A stretch of DNA of 64,000 bases from Mesorhizobium sp. M9A.F.Ca.ET.002.03.1.2 (GTDB taxonomy: Bacteria; Pseudomonadota; Alphaproteobacteria; Rhizobiales; Rhizobiaceae): positions 558,001 to 622,000 of the forward strand of contig NZ_CP034443.1 in the NCBI RefSeq assembly GCF_003952365.1, in the 5' to 3' direction. The position numbers and the translations under genes are program-made. The notes beneath the pieces are model-generated. The model made no database searches. It was given only the letters and a program-made list of their open reading frames with translations, and had not been told where the DNA came from. Each line of letters opens with the position of its first letter. Position 1 is the stretch's first letter. This document shows, piece by piece, positions 1 through 9,814 of the stretch.

Positions 1-1
1 A

Positions 2-724
2 GTGCGTTACCGGGTATTCTACGACGAGCTTGGCGCCAGGAAGAACCTTTTCCAGGCGCAGGACTGCCGCGATGCGGACCGCTTCGATCCGCTCTGCGAT
101 CATTTGCTCGTCTTCGACACCTCGCTGTCCGGTCCCGAGCATCGCCGCATTGTCGGCACCTACCGCCTGCTGCGGCAGGAAATCGCGGCTGCGGCCGGCG
201 GCTTCTATTCCGAGGGCGAATTCGAGCTGACCAAGCTCATCGCTCGCCATCCCGGCCAGCGTTTCCTCGAGCTCGGCCGCTCCTGCGTCTTGCCGGAATA
301 CCGCTCGAAGCGCACCATCGAGGCGCTCTGGCAAGGTATTTGGGCCTATATCAACCACTACGGGATCGGCGTGATGACCGGCTGCGCCTCGTTCCAAGGC
401 ACCGTGCCGGCGGCGCATGCCGAAGCGCTGACCTATCTCGCCAATCACTGCCGGACGAACTCGGCCTGGGACGTGCGCGCGGTCGCCGGGCGCTACTGTT
501 CCATGGATTTGATGCCAATCGAGGCGGTCAACGCCAAGGCCGCGATCGCGGCGATGCCACCGCTGGTCAAGGGCTATCTGCGCGTCGGCGCGCGCATCGG
601 CGACGGCTGCGTCATCGACCGCGAATTCTCGACGGTCGACGTGTTCGTGGTGATGCCGGTCAAGGAGATCGGCGCCCGCTACGTCAACTATTATGGCGGG
701 GAAGCCCAGCGTTTCGCTGCGTGA
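2..724 (+). CDS. olsB: L-ornithine N(alpha)-acyltransferase, 5'-truncated by window edge
   Basis: Visible part is 240 residues of a GNAT-fold acyltransferase of the OlsB type. OlsB transfers a 3-hydroxyacyl chain from acyl carrier protein to the alpha-amino group of ornithine, the first step to ornithine lipids, which replace phospholipids in phosphate-starved rhizobia. The core stretch ELTKLIARHPGQRFLELGRS followed by a VLPEYRSK motif is characteristic of the family. The reading frame is open at base 2, so the true start lies upstream; the initial GTG need not be the start. The O-acylating partner OlsA is not visible. Family assignment is by motif and length recognition; the substrate is inferred from the family. 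Confidence 0.8.
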   Translation: MRYRVFYDELGARKNLFQAQDCRDADRFDPLCDHLLVFDTSLSGPEHRRIVGTYRLLRQEIAAAAGGFYSEGEFELTKLIARHPGQRFLELGRSCVLPEYRSKRTIEALWQGIWAYINHYGIGVMTGCASFQGTVPAAHAEALTYLANHCRTNSAWDVRAVAGRYCSMDLMPIEAVNAKAAIAAMPPLVKGYLRVGARIGDGCVIDREFSTVDVFVVMPVKEIGARYVNYYGGEAQRFAA

Positions 725-746
725 GTAGCGGAGTATGAACACTACA

Positions 747-769
747 GAGCCGCACGATTGATACGGCTC
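747..769. terminator. Weak hairpin between convergent olsB and grpE
   Basis: GAGCCG (747-752) pairs with CGGCTC (764-769) around an 11-nt loop, between two convergent genes. The tail on the plus side (CTTGCCCTACTCCC) is only moderately T-rich, so terminator function is a guess. Confidence 0.3.
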
Positions 770-810
770 CTTGCCCTACTCCCTTGCTGCCCTACTCCTA
801 TTCCCTTAAC

Positions 811-1452
811 TTAAGCATCCTTCTCAGCTTGCTCGTTCACCGGCCCTGGCTCGACCGGCGCTTCACCAGCCACATGCTTGGGACCGCCCTTGGCGACGCC
901 GACCATGGCCGGCCGCAGCACACGCTCGCCGATCGAATAGCCTGGCTGCACGACCTGCACCACCGTGTTGGCCGGCACCTCCGGATTGGGCACCTCGAAC
1001 ATCGCCTGATGGAAATTCGGGTCGAACTTCTCGCCTTCCGGCTCGAGCTTCTTCACCCCATGCCGCTCCAGTGCCGATAGCATGGCGCGCTCGGTGATCT
1101 CGACGCCCTCGATCAGCGCCTTGAAGCCGGCATCGCCCGACGCCTTGGCCTCGGCCGGGATCGCATCCAGCGCGCGGCGCAGGTTGTCCGACACCGACAG
1201 CATGTCGCGGGCGAAATTGGCAACCGCATAGGCACGCGCGTCGTGCACGTCGCGCGCGGTGCGGCGGCGCAGATTCTCCATCTCGGCAGCGACGCGGAGC
1301 GCACGGTCCTTCAACTCGTCGTTTTCCTTCAGCAGCCGCACAAGCGCTTCATAATCGCCGTCGACGCCGCGGTCCGTGCGCTCGATGGCGTCCTCGGCCG
1401 TCTCGGCTTCATCGGGCGCGCGTTCGTCTTTTGCCTGGTCGCTCATCGCCAT
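811..1452 (-). CDS. grpE: Nucleotide exchange factor GrpE
   Basis: 213-residue protein with the GrpE layout: an acidic, low-complexity N-terminus, a long charged helix (about residues 35-110, containing [14 protein letters not shown]) that forms the dimer coiled coil, and a C-terminal beta domain ending in [20 protein letters not shown], the classical GrpE signature. GrpE releases ADP from DnaK in the DnaK-DnaJ chaperone cycle in the cytoplasm. dnaK, dnaJ and hrcA are not adjacent here. The gene is convergent with olsB. A heat-shock-like promoter candidate lies upstream. Confidence 0.96.
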   Translation of the reverse strand: MAMSDQAKDERAPDEAETAEDAIERTDRGVDGDYEALVRLLKENDELKDRALRVAAEMENLRRRTARDVHDARAYAVANFARDMLSVSDNLRRALDAIPAEAKASGDAGFKALIEGVEITERAMLSALERHGVKKLEPEGEKFDPNFHQAMFEVPNPEVPANTVVQVVQPGYSIGERVLRPAMVGVAKGGPKHVAGEAPVEPGPVNEQAEKDA

Positions 1453-1487
1453 TTCCCGTCATTTCGAATGATGTGGATTTGTGCCCG

Positions 1488-1516
1488 ATATCGAGGTTTG
1501 GCGGCCAAAAATCAAG
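1488..1516 (-). promoter_or_regulatory. Candidate RpoH-type promoter of grpE
   Basis: Read on the minus strand, CTTGAT (1516-1511) is followed after 15 nt by CTCGATAT (1495-1488), resembling the alphaproteobacterial sigma-32 pattern CTTGAA / CCYATAT. It lies about 35 nt upstream of the grpE start. The match is imperfect and the assignment rests mainly on the gene being a heat-shock gene. Confidence 0.3.
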
Positions 1517-1684
1517 AGGGCAAGCGATACTGGAGATGCCGCTCGCGCTTTGGCGACGCCTCATGAAGACCTTTCGATATTAATTCAAATTTTACTGTAC
1601 CCGCCGGCATTGCTTGCCAAGATGCTGCGATGGGGGAACCATTCGTCCGCTGGAAGAGTTTCGAAGCCGACACAGGATTTTGAG

Positions 1685-1921
1685 ATGACGACCCGCAATA
1701 ATAGCGACCGTAACAACAATGGCGCCCGCAACGATGACAAAAGGCGTGAAAGGCTCGCAGCCGGCGTCAGGCGCCAGTTCGGCACCGAGGCAACGATGCG
1801 CTTTCTACGCGCGTTGCCGGCATTTCGGACGGAGAATGACATTCCCGATCGTTTCAGGGAATTGCTCGACCGCCTGGACGGCATCGAGAGCAGCGTAGCC
1901 GCCGATAGCCGCCGGCGATAG
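1685..1921 (+). CDS. Small hypothetical protein, hydrophilic N-terminus
   Basis: 78-residue ORF starting MTTRNNSDRNNNGARNDD, rich in Asn, Asp and Arg at the N-terminus, followed by an amphipathic helical C-terminal part (RFLRALPAFRTENDIPDRF). I chose the ATG at 1685 because upstream in-frame sequence looks non-coding; the frame is open to 1481. No family recognised. The C-terminal part has a plausible helix pattern and a sensible codon third-position bias, so it is probably a real gene. No membrane segment or signal peptide is visible. Confidence 0.5.
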   Translation: MTTRNNSDRNNNGARNDDKRRERLAAGVRRQFGTEATMRFLRALPAFRTENDIPDRFRELLDRLDGIESSVAADSRRR

Positions 1922-2071
1922 ACGGACATACACGCCCGTCGTTCCGTGCCACCGGAACCCAAGCATGCCCTTTCCGCATTGCAGCACCTTGCGCATCGCG
2001 CGACAATTACGCGCAGTAATTCTGCGTGATCTCTGCCTTGCGGCAGCGGGATGGCCCGTCTATGCTCTCTA

Positions 2072-3094
2072 ATGAACATGATTTCCCTCGAAGCTGTGGC
2101 GAACAGCAAACGTGCCTGGTTGAAAATCCTGGCGCGCTACAAGACGCCGGACAGGCGCCGCAGCGCCGTTGAACTTGCCATCACCCTAATCCCTTTTGCC
2201 ACGCTATGGGCCTTGTCCTCAGCTGCCTATGCCTACGGCCATTGGTGGGGCCTGATCCTCATCCTTCCGGCGGCCGGCTTTCTGGTGCGGATATTCATGA
2301 TCCAGCACGATTGCGGCCATGGCGCCTTCTTCGCCAATCGCACCGTCGACGACTGGATTGGCCGTAGCCTCGGCGTCCTGACGCTGACACCCTACGATTG
2401 CTGGCGGCGCGCTCACGCAACCCATCATGCCAACGCCGGCAATCTCGACGAACGCGGCATGGGCGATATCACGACGCTGACCGTCGCCGAATACCGGCAG
2501 ATGCCCTGGCAAGGCCGCCTTGCCTATCGTCTCTATCGTCACCCCCTGGTCATGTTCGGCCTTGGCCCGATATGGCTCTTCATATTCGAGCAGAGGCTGC
2601 CGATCGGCATGATGCGGGGCGGCCTGACGCCTTGGGTGTCATCCATGGCCACCAATCTCGCCATCGCGCTTGCTGCTGCGATCCTCATCTGGTTCGTCGG
2701 CCTTGGCGCCTTCCTGGTCGTCCACTTGCCGATCGTCATCCTGGCCGGTTCGGCCGGCATCTGGCTGTTCTACATCCAGCACCAGTTCGAGGAGACCGAG
2801 TGGGCAAAAGATTCCGAGTGGGAATTCCAGCATGCGGCGCTGCACGGTTCCTCATATTATGACCTGCCGCCGGTGCTGAACTGGTTCACCGGCAATATCG
2901 GCGTCCACCACGTGCACCATCTCTCCGCCAAGGTGCCATGCTACCGGCTGCAGGAAGTGCTGAGGGACTACCCGGAACTGCGCCAAATCGGCCGCATCAC
3001 GCTTGTCGAGAGCCTGCGCTGCGTCAAGCTGGCGCTGTGGGACGAGAACCGCAGGAAACTGGTGTCGTTCCGCGAAGCGCGGATGGCTGCGTAA
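2072..3094 (+). CDS. Membrane fatty acid desaturase
   Basis: 340-residue integral membrane di-iron desaturase. Counting from the ATG at 2072, the three histidine boxes are HDCGH (79-83), HATHH (115-119) and HHVHH (279-283), the full set of ligands for the di-iron centre of acyl-lipid or acyl-CoA desaturases. Four hydrophobic segments lie around residues 35-55, 58-80, 160-180 and 195-235. The enzyme would introduce a double bond into membrane acyl chains using O2 and an electron donor; the position of the double bond cannot be told from sequence. Stand-alone gene. The frame also allows an earlier ATG at 2051. A hairpin terminator follows the stop. Confidence 0.9.
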   Translation: MNMISLEAVANSKRAWLKILARYKTPDRRRSAVELAITLIPFATLWALSSAAYAYGHWWGLILILPAAGFLVRIFMIQHDCGHGAFFANRTVDDWIGRSLGVLTLTPYDCWRRAHATHHANAGNLDERGMGDITTLTVAEYRQMPWQGRLAYRLYRHPLVMFGLGPIWLFIFEQRLPIGMMRGGLTPWVSSMATNLAIALAAAILIWFVGLGAFLVVHLPIVILAGSAGIWLFYIQHQFEETEWAKDSEWEFQHAALHGSSYYDLPPVLNWFTGNIGVHHVHHLSAKVPCYRLQEVLRDYPELRQIGRITLVESLRCVKLALWDENRRKLVSFREARMAA

Positions 3095-3124
3095 AAACAC
3101 CCCGCCGCACCACAGGTGCGGCGG
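3093..3124 (-). terminator. Rho-independent terminator between convergent desaturase and DJ-1 genes
   Basis: CCGCCGCACC (3102-3111) pairs perfectly with GGTGCGGCGG (3115-3124) around an ACA loop. On the minus strand the stem is followed by GGTGTTTTTAC, a usable U-run, so it should end the DJ-1/PfpI transcript. The plus-strand tail is poorer in T, so for the desaturase it is a weaker stop. Confidence 0.75.
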
Positions 3125-3141
3125 TGCTTGCAAGGCCTGGC

Positions 3142-3762
3142 TCAAGCCGCCTTGCGTTCGGCGCGCATCAACATCTCGCCGTGCTGGATCTCGGTGCCGA
3201 GGACTTTCAGGCATTCGCGCATGAAGGCGGCAAGGCCCGGCCAGCCCTTGGCTGACACCAGGTTGCCGTCGACATGGGCGCCGGTCGGTGAGACATCGAT
3301 GTAGGTGCCGCCGGCGAGCGTGACTTCCGGCTCGCAATACTGGAGCGCCGCGACTTCCCTGCCGCGCACGACGCCGTCGACCGCGATCAGAACCTGCGCA
3401 CCGTGGCAGATTGTGAAGATCGGCTTGCCGGTCTCGTGGAAATGCCGCACCAGCGCCTGCACGCGCTTGTCGATACGGATATATTCCGGCCCACGTCCGC
3501 CTGCGGCGTAAACGGCATCGTATTCGGCCGGGTTCACCTCGGAAAAGGTCTTGTTGAGGATGTAGTCGTGGCCAAGCTTTTCCGTATAGGTCTGGTGGCC
3601 CTCGAAGTCGTGAAGCGAGGTCTTCAGAATGTCGCCCGCTTTCTTGTCGGGGCACACGACATGGACAGTGTGGCCGACCGCATGCATGGCCTGTTCAAAG
3701 ACGAAAATCTCGTATTCCTCGCTGAATTCGCCAACGAGCATCAATATCTTCTTACCAGCCAT
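3142..3762 (-). CDS. DJ-1/PfpI family protein (glutamine amidotransferase-like)
   Basis: 206 residues, starting MAGKKILMLVGEFSEEYE, the beta-strand and acidic-residue opening typical of the DJ-1/PfpI superfamily. The nucleophile elbow is TICHGAQ with Cys119, preceded by the AAGGRGPEY loop. Members act as glyoxalases/deglycases, stress proteases or isonitrile hydratases; this one cannot be placed more precisely. It is monocistronic, convergent with the desaturase, and its 3' end is marked by a strong hairpin. Confidence 0.88.
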   Translation of the reverse strand: MAGKKILMLVGEFSEEYEIFVFEQAMHAVGHTVHVVCPDKKAGDILKTSLHDFEGHQTYTEKLGHDYILNKTFSEVNPAEYDAVYAAGGRGPEYIRIDKRVQALVRHFHETGKPIFTICHGAQVLIAVDGVVRGREVAALQYCEPEVTLAGGTYIDVSPTGAHVDGNLVSAKGWPGLAAFMRECLKVLGTEIQHGEMLMRAERKAA

Positions 3763-3880
3763 TCCCGGTTCCTCCCTTGGCGATATTTATTTCGGATGGC
3801 GAAATAATAGGCCTATCCTAAGGGCAGGATGGTGAAAATAAAAGACTGAATCTGCAAAGTGGTCCGACCAGATTCGGCGA

Positions 3881-4417
3881 TCAGTTGGCGCGCACCCGCC
3901 GCCAGGAATAGTTGGGGCCCTTGGCCTCCGGCTTCACGGTCGGCTGATAGGAGAGCGGCAGACCGCCGGTGCGGCCTTCCTCGAGCCGCTTCAAAAGCAC
4001 CGGATGCGACACTTCGAACTCGTCGAAGCCGAGACGCAGCATATGCGGCAACTGGTCGACCAGAACTTGCCCGGTGGCGCGGATCGCGCCTTCGAAATGA
4101 TGGCGGCTGCGCAGCAGTTCGCCCTTGGAGAAGGAACGGCCGTCACTGAATGCCGGGAAGGCCAACGCCACCAGCGATACCTGGTCGAGCAGGCCTGCGA
4201 TCTTTTCGAGCTGGTCGCCAGGCTGGAGCAGCACGCCAAGGCGTTCCTTCGCCGACCGGCGCACCGCCGGGTCGAGGTCGAGAAATATTTGCAGAGGCAG
4301 GATGAAACGGCCATTGCCGGACAGCGCATCGGCACTTTCGGCATGGGTCCACTCGTCCTCGCGAAAACCCTTCGGGGTCCAGAGGCGGATGGCGATCTCT
4401 GGCGTCGGTTCGGTCAT
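3881..4417 (-). CDS. DUF934 family protein of the sulfate-reduction operon
   Basis: 178 residues from the ATG at 4417 (MTEPTPEIAIRLWTPKGF), with an AGGA ribosome-binding site 11 nt upstream. The sequence, including FPAFSDGRSFSKGELLRS and the RLGFDEFEV segment, matches DUF934, a family found almost only next to cysH and cysI in proteobacteria. Role unknown; context implies an accessory function in sulfite or APS reduction. It is the last gene of the cys operon, separated from cysH by one copy of the three-copy palindromic element. Confidence 0.88.
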   Translation of the reverse strand: MTEPTPEIAIRLWTPKGFREDEWTHAESADALSGNGRFILPLQIFLDLDPAVRRSAKERLGVLLQPGDQLEKIAGLLDQVSLVALAFPAFSDGRSFSKGELLRSRHHFEGAIRATGQVLVDQLPHMLRLGFDEFEVSHPVLLKRLEEGRTGGLPLSYQPTVKPEAKGPNYSWRRVRAN

Positions 4418-4446
4418 CAAAAAATTCCTAAAGCCCAAAAGAATCC

Positions 4447-4586
4447 TAGGGTGTGTTGAGATTCAGGTCAGGCCGAGCCGAGAATGGTGGCTTCCGAGAA
4501 CCGGAGCGGAGCGTACTCTGGGTACGTGAGCACCGGAAGCGCAGGAAACCGCCGTTCGCAGGCCGGCTGAATATCAACATACCCTA
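4447..4586 (-). repeat. Palindromic element PE-1, copy A (3 copies in window)
   Basis: About 140 bp forming one long imperfect hairpin: outer stem TAGGGTGTGTTGA / TCAACATACCCTA, middle stem GAATGGTGGCTTCC / GGAAACCGCCGTTC, and apical stem CGTAC-TCTGG-GTACG. Homologous copies lie at 36546-36683 and 60897-61038. The right arm contains the cysH stop codon (TAG, 4586-4584). It fills most of the gap between cysH and the DUF934 gene. Compared with the other copies it lacks CATCAC in the right arm. Confidence 0.9.
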
Positions 4587-5348
4587 AAGCGATGCGTCGG
4601 TCAGCGACTTCTCCAGCCCCGACAGATGGATGCCGCACTCCGTCTTGGCATGCCCCGCCCAGCGGCCGCTGCGTGCGTCCTCGCCCGGCTGCACCGGCTG
4701 CGTGCACGGAAAGCAGCCGATCGACAAATAGCCATAGGCGACCAGCGGATTTTCACGCAGCGCATGCGCGCGCATATAGTTGGCCTGGTCGGCGGTCGTC
4801 CAATGCGCCAGCGGATTGATGCGGATGCGCGAGCCGACCGCCTCGAACACCGGAAGCGCTGCCCGCGTCGTCGCCTGGAAGCGCTTGCGGCCGGTGAACC
4901 AGGCGCGGAACGGCTCGACGCCGCGCGCCAGCGGCTCGACCTTGCGGACATCGCAGCAGGCGTCGGTGTCGGTCTCGTTCAGATTGCCGGTCGGATCGAT
5001 CCGTTCGAGCGCCGCCTCGTCGGGCGTGATCACCCGGATATCGGTCAGCCCGAAATCGGCGACGAGCGCGTCGCGATAGCCGAGCGTCTCCTCGAAATGC
5101 TTGCCGGTGTCGAGGAAGATCACCGGCAGCGTCCGGTCGATCTTGGCGATCATGTGCAGCAGCACCGCCGAATCCGCGCCGAAGGACGAAACCGCGGCGA
5201 TTTCATCGTGAAAGAATTCCCGGGCCGACCGCTCGATGATCTCCAGCGGCTTCAGATGACCATAGAGCGCATCGAGCCCCGCCGCTTCGGCGGCGACGCC
5301 GGCCTCGACGTCGACAATACGGTCAAGCGGCCTTGGTTTCGCCAGCAT
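4584..5348 (-). CDS. cysH: APS/PAPS reductase (adenylylsulfate reductase type)
   Basis: 254 residues from the ATG at 5348; the frame stays open upstream but that part overlaps cysI. The nucleotide-binding motif VSSFGADSAVLLHM lies near residue 55 and the catalytic redox motif is ECGIH with Cys238. Two extra cysteine pairs (CCDVRK and CFPC) mark the [4Fe-4S]-containing form that reduces adenylyl sulfate directly, as known for rhizobial CysH, rather than the cluster-free PAPS form of E. coli. It yields sulfite for CysI. The start overlaps the end of cysI by 26 nt, implying translational coupling. Confidence 0.93.
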   Translation of the reverse strand: MLAKPRPLDRIVDVEAGVAAEAAGLDALYGHLKPLEIIERSAREFFHDEIAAVSSFGADSAVLLHMIAKIDRTLPVIFLDTGKHFEETLGYRDALVADFGLTDIRVITPDEAALERIDPTGNLNETDTDACCDVRKVEPLARGVEPFRAWFTGRKRFQATTRAALPVFEAVGSRIRINPLAHWTTADQANYMRAHALRENPLVAYGYLSIGCFPCTQPVQPGEDARSGRWAGHAKTECGIHLSGLEKSLTDASL

Positions 5349-6993
5349 AGAGCGCCTCCTTGAACGGCGCGGGACCGACACGGCGGTAGGCGTCGATGAA
5401 CTTTTCGTGTCTGTCGAGCCGAAGGCCGAGATAGGTCTCGACAATCTGCTCGATGGCATCGGTGATCTCTTCCGAACTGAAGCCGCGGCCGATGATCTCG
5501 CCGACCGAAGTGTTCTCGTCGGCCGAACCGCCAAGCGTGACCTGATAGAGTTCGGCGCCCTTCTTCTCGACACCGAGGATACCGATATGGCCGACGTGGT
5601 GATGGCCGCAGGCGTTGATGCAGCCGGAGATCTTCAGCTTCAGTTCGCCGATCTCGCGCTGCCGCTCGAGCGACGCGAAACGGTTCGAGATTTCCTGCGC
5701 TATCGGAATCGAGCGCGCCGTGGCCAGCGCGCAATAATCGAGGCCAGGGCACGAGATGATGTCGGTGATCAGGTTTGAATTGGCCGTCGCCAGTCCGATG
5801 TCGACCAGAGCGTCATAGATAGCCTTGAGGTCGGCGCGCGCGACATGCGGCAGGATCAGGTTCTGCTCGTGGCTGACGCGCAGCTCGTCGAAGGCATATT
5901 TTTCGGCAAGGTCGGCAACTGCTTCCATCTGGCTGTCGGAGGCATCGCCCGGCGCTTCGCCGATACCCTTGAGCGAGATGGTCACGGCGGCGTAATCGGG
6001 ATGGCGATGGGTCACCACGTTCTGGTCGAGCCATTCCGAAAAACTCTTGGAATCGAGGCGGGCAAGCTTGACCGCTTCGTCGCCTTCCGGCCGCTCGACC
6101 AGCGCCGGTGGCGCGAAATAGGCATCGATGGCGCGGATGTCGGCTTCCGGCAGCTTCAGATCCGCATCCTTCAGCTCCTGCCATTCGGCCTCGACCTGGC
6201 GGGTGATCTCCTCGACGCCGGTCTCGTGGACGAGGATCTTGATGCGCGCCTTGTATTTGTTGTCGCGGCGGCCGTAGAGGTTGTAAACGCGCAGGATCGC
6301 CGTGCAGTAGGACAGAAGGTCGGCCTCGGGCAGGAAGTCGCGTATCTTCTTGGCGATCATCGGCGTACGGCCCTGGCCGCCGCCGACATAGACGGCGAAA
6401 CCGAGTTCGCCGGCTGCGTTCTTCTTCAAATGCAGGCCGATGTCATGCGTCTGGATGGCGGCGCGGTCGCGCTCGGCACCGGTCACCGCGATCTTGAATT
6501 TTCTCGGCAGGAACGAGAATTCCGGATGCACCGACGACCATTGGCGCAGGATTTCCGCATAGGGGCGCGGGTCGGCAACCTCGTCGGCGGCGGCCCCGGC
6601 AAAGTGGTCGGCGGTGACGTTGCGGATGCAGTTGCCGCTGGTCTGGATGGCGTGCATCTCGACACTCGCCAGATCGGCCAGGATCGCCGGAATGTCCGAC
6701 AGCGCCGGCCAGTTGAACTGGATGTTCTGGCGCGTCGTGAAATGGCCGTAGCCCTTGTCGTATTTGCGGGCGATGTGGCCGAGCATGCGCAACTGCTTGC
6801 TGTTCAGCGTGCCGTAAGGCACCGCGATGCGCAGCATATAGGCGTGGAGCTGCAGGTAGACGCCGTTCATCAGCCTCAGCGGCCGGAACTGATCCTCGGT
6901 GATCTCGCCCGCAAGCCGCCGCGCGACCTGGTCGCTGAACTCGGCGACGCGGGCCTGGACAAAATCGTGATCGAACTCATCGTAACGGTACAT
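5323..6993 (-). CDS. cysI: Assimilatory sulfite/nitrite reductase hemoprotein
   Basis: 556 residues. The siroheme-[4Fe-4S] ligand set is present as C-x5-C (CPGLDYC) and C-x3-C (CINAC) in the C-terminal third, followed by GHHHVGHIG. N-terminal and central ferrite-reductase-like repeats are visible (TRQNIQFNW; GGQGRTPMI). It reduces sulfite to sulfide with six electrons; rhizobial members are annotated as CysI or ferredoxin-dependent sulfite reductase. No separate flavoprotein cysJ is nearby, so the electron donor is probably ferredoxin or an unlinked reductase. It sits between DUF2849 and cysH. Nitrite reductase activity is less likely given the neighbours. Confidence 0.93.
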   Translation of the reverse strand: MYRYDEFDHDFVQARVAEFSDQVARRLAGEITEDQFRPLRLMNGVYLQLHAYMLRIAVPYGTLNSKQLRMLGHIARKYDKGYGHFTTRQNIQFNWPALSDIPAILADLASVEMHAIQTSGNCIRNVTADHFAGAAADEVADPRPYAEILRQWSSVHPEFSFLPRKFKIAVTGAERDRAAIQTHDIGLHLKKNAAGELGFAVYVGGGQGRTPMIAKKIRDFLPEADLLSYCTAILRVYNLYGRRDNKYKARIKILVHETGVEEITRQVEAEWQELKDADLKLPEADIRAIDAYFAPPALVERPEGDEAVKLARLDSKSFSEWLDQNVVTHRHPDYAAVTISLKGIGEAPGDASDSQMEAVADLAEKYAFDELRVSHEQNLILPHVARADLKAIYDALVDIGLATANSNLITDIISCPGLDYCALATARSIPIAQEISNRFASLERQREIGELKLKISGCINACGHHHVGHIGILGVEKKGAELYQVTLGGSADENTSVGEIIGRGFSSEEITDAIEQIVETYLGLRLDRHEKFIDAYRRVGPAPFKEALYAGETKAA

Positions 6994-7040
6994 GTCTGGT
7001 CTTTCCGGGCGCGTCCGCCCGCTTAAATCAATGTCGCGAT

Positions 7041-7342
7041 CTACGCCGCCCGGGCAGCTTGCGGGCGGGCCTGCTTGCCCAGATCGTTGCGGTTGGTCGG
7101 GCCGGCGGCGCGGATTTTTTCACGCAGACGAACCGGCACGACCACGCCATTGGCGACGGTCACGTCGATCAGGTTGAGGTCGACCACTTCATTGTTGGCA
7201 AGAGCCGTGGCGCCGATCGCCTCCAGCCGGTCTTCGGCCGCCTTGTCGTCGGCGAGATCGGCATTGTCGATGGTCTCGGCCCAGCCGCCATTGGCGTACC
7301 AGACTGCTTCGCCATCGGCGAGGCGGTTTGCGGTCAGAACTT

Positions 7343-7346
<4 letters not shown>
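7041..7346 (-). CDS. DUF2849 family protein
   Basis: 101-residue protein (MKVLTANRLADGEAVWY start, short acidic centre, basic Ala-rich tail). DUF2849 members occur mainly between cysG and cysI in alphaproteobacteria. Its ATG overlaps the cysG stop by 4 nt, so the two are translationally coupled. No catalytic motif is visible; an accessory role in siroheme supply or sulfite reductase assembly is inference from conserved linkage only. Confidence 0.88.
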
Positions 7347-8794
<1,448 letters not shown>

Positions 8795-8916
8795 GGCGAG
8801 CTGAATCCTAAAATACGCTGTCGGTTCTACGCGCAAGCGCGAAAAAGCAGAAGGAACGCACTCGCGCATCGCTTCGTGCGAAGCAATCGCTTTTCCGCAA
8901 GCACCAGAGGCAGGAG

Positions 8917-8942
8917 AAAAAAATTCCACACCCATGAGTGGA
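8917..8942 (-). promoter_or_regulatory. Possible attenuator hairpin in the cysG leader
   Basis: On the minus strand TCCAC pairs with GTGGA (8942-8925) and the stem is followed by ATTTTTTTC (7 T, 8923-8917), about 120 nt before the cysG ATG. The stem is only 5 bp, so termination would be inefficient. Candidate only. Confidence 0.25.
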
Positions 8943-9032
8943 GCGGATCCAGGCCGCTGTTGCCGGCCTTGATCTGCGGCCGTTCTACCGGCAATCGAGG
9001 TGTATCACAAAACACTTTTTTCTAAATTCTAC

Positions 9033-9047
9033 TAATCTGGTAGATTA
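9033..9047. promoter_or_regulatory. Palindromic operator candidate upstream of the cys operon
   Basis: TAATCT-GGT-AGATTA, a perfect 6-bp inverted repeat in an AT-rich island, with an overlapping second one (TCTAC 9028-9032 / GTAGA 9040-9044). It lies about 240 nt upstream of cysG and 190 nt upstream of the divergent host-attachment gene. Dyad size would fit a winged-helix regulator such as an Rrf2-family protein, but I cannot name the regulator and none is encoded nearby. Confidence 0.5.
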
Positions 9048-9238
9048 AAGCCACCATGCACTGAATACCGTCATCCCCGGTTAGTTGGCTGGCTCGCTCG
9101 CTGTTCTTGTCGTCACCGGAACATTCCTGCCTCGGCGCGCGTTTGCCATGCGAACCGGAGCCTGGCTGCTCGGCTGCGGCAACGGCTCCAGAGACGGGCC
9201 AAGAAACCATGAGAAAAACCAGGAAAAAGGAGCGCTCC

Positions 9239-9688
9239 GTGAACAACCTCAAGCTGAAACATGGTCTGTGGGTCGTGGTAGCCGACGGCGAGAAGGCGTT
9301 ATTCCTCGAGAACCATGGTGACACCCAATATCCCGACCTTCAGGTCGTGCAGGAGATGGAGCAGGTGAACCCGGCGACGCGAGAGCAAGGCTCGGACCGC
9401 CCCGGCCGCTACAGCGACGGCCCTTCCATCCACCGCAGCGCGGTCGAGGACACTGACTGGCATCGTCTCGGCAAGGAGCGTTTCGCCGATGAAATTGCCG
9501 AGCGGCTGTACAAGCTCGCGCATCGCGGCGCCTTCAAGGAGATGGTGCTGATCGCACCGCCGCAGGTGCTGGGCGAGATCCGCAGAAAACTGCACAAGGA
9601 AGTTGCCGAGAAGATAACAGTGGAAATTCCGAAGACGCTGACCAACCACACCATCGTCGACATCGAGAACCTGCTGCAGGCGGCCTGA
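9239..9688 (+). CDS. Host attachment family protein (PF10116-like)
   Basis: 149 residues from the GTG at 9239, chosen because AAGGAG lies 7 nt upstream; the frame runs further upstream but without a ribosome-binding site. The sequence, with WVVVADGEKALFLENHGD near the start, the SDRPGRYSDGPS segment, FADEIAERLYKLAHRGAFKE and LIAPPQVLGEIRRKL, fits the 'protein required for attachment to host cells' family, first linked to Agrobacterium attachment and related to RNase E/eRF1-like folds. The biochemical function is unknown. Monocistronic and divergent from cysG. Confidence 0.82.
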   Translation: MNNLKLKHGLWVVVADGEKALFLENHGDTQYPDLQVVQEMEQVNPATREQGSDRPGRYSDGPSIHRSAVEDTDWHRLGKERFADEIAERLYKLAHRGAFKEMVLIAPPQVLGEIRRKLHKEVAEKITVEIPKTLTNHTIVDIENLLQAA

Positions 9689-9814
9689 TAGCGGGCATCA
9701 GGCGCAAACCGTTTCTTCTTTGCAGCAACCATGCCAGCCCCGAGGCGGCTCGCCTTCTGCGATCTTTGTCGCCGATTTCATGGCATTGCGGGTTGCCTCG
9801 CGGCTACCCGAGCC

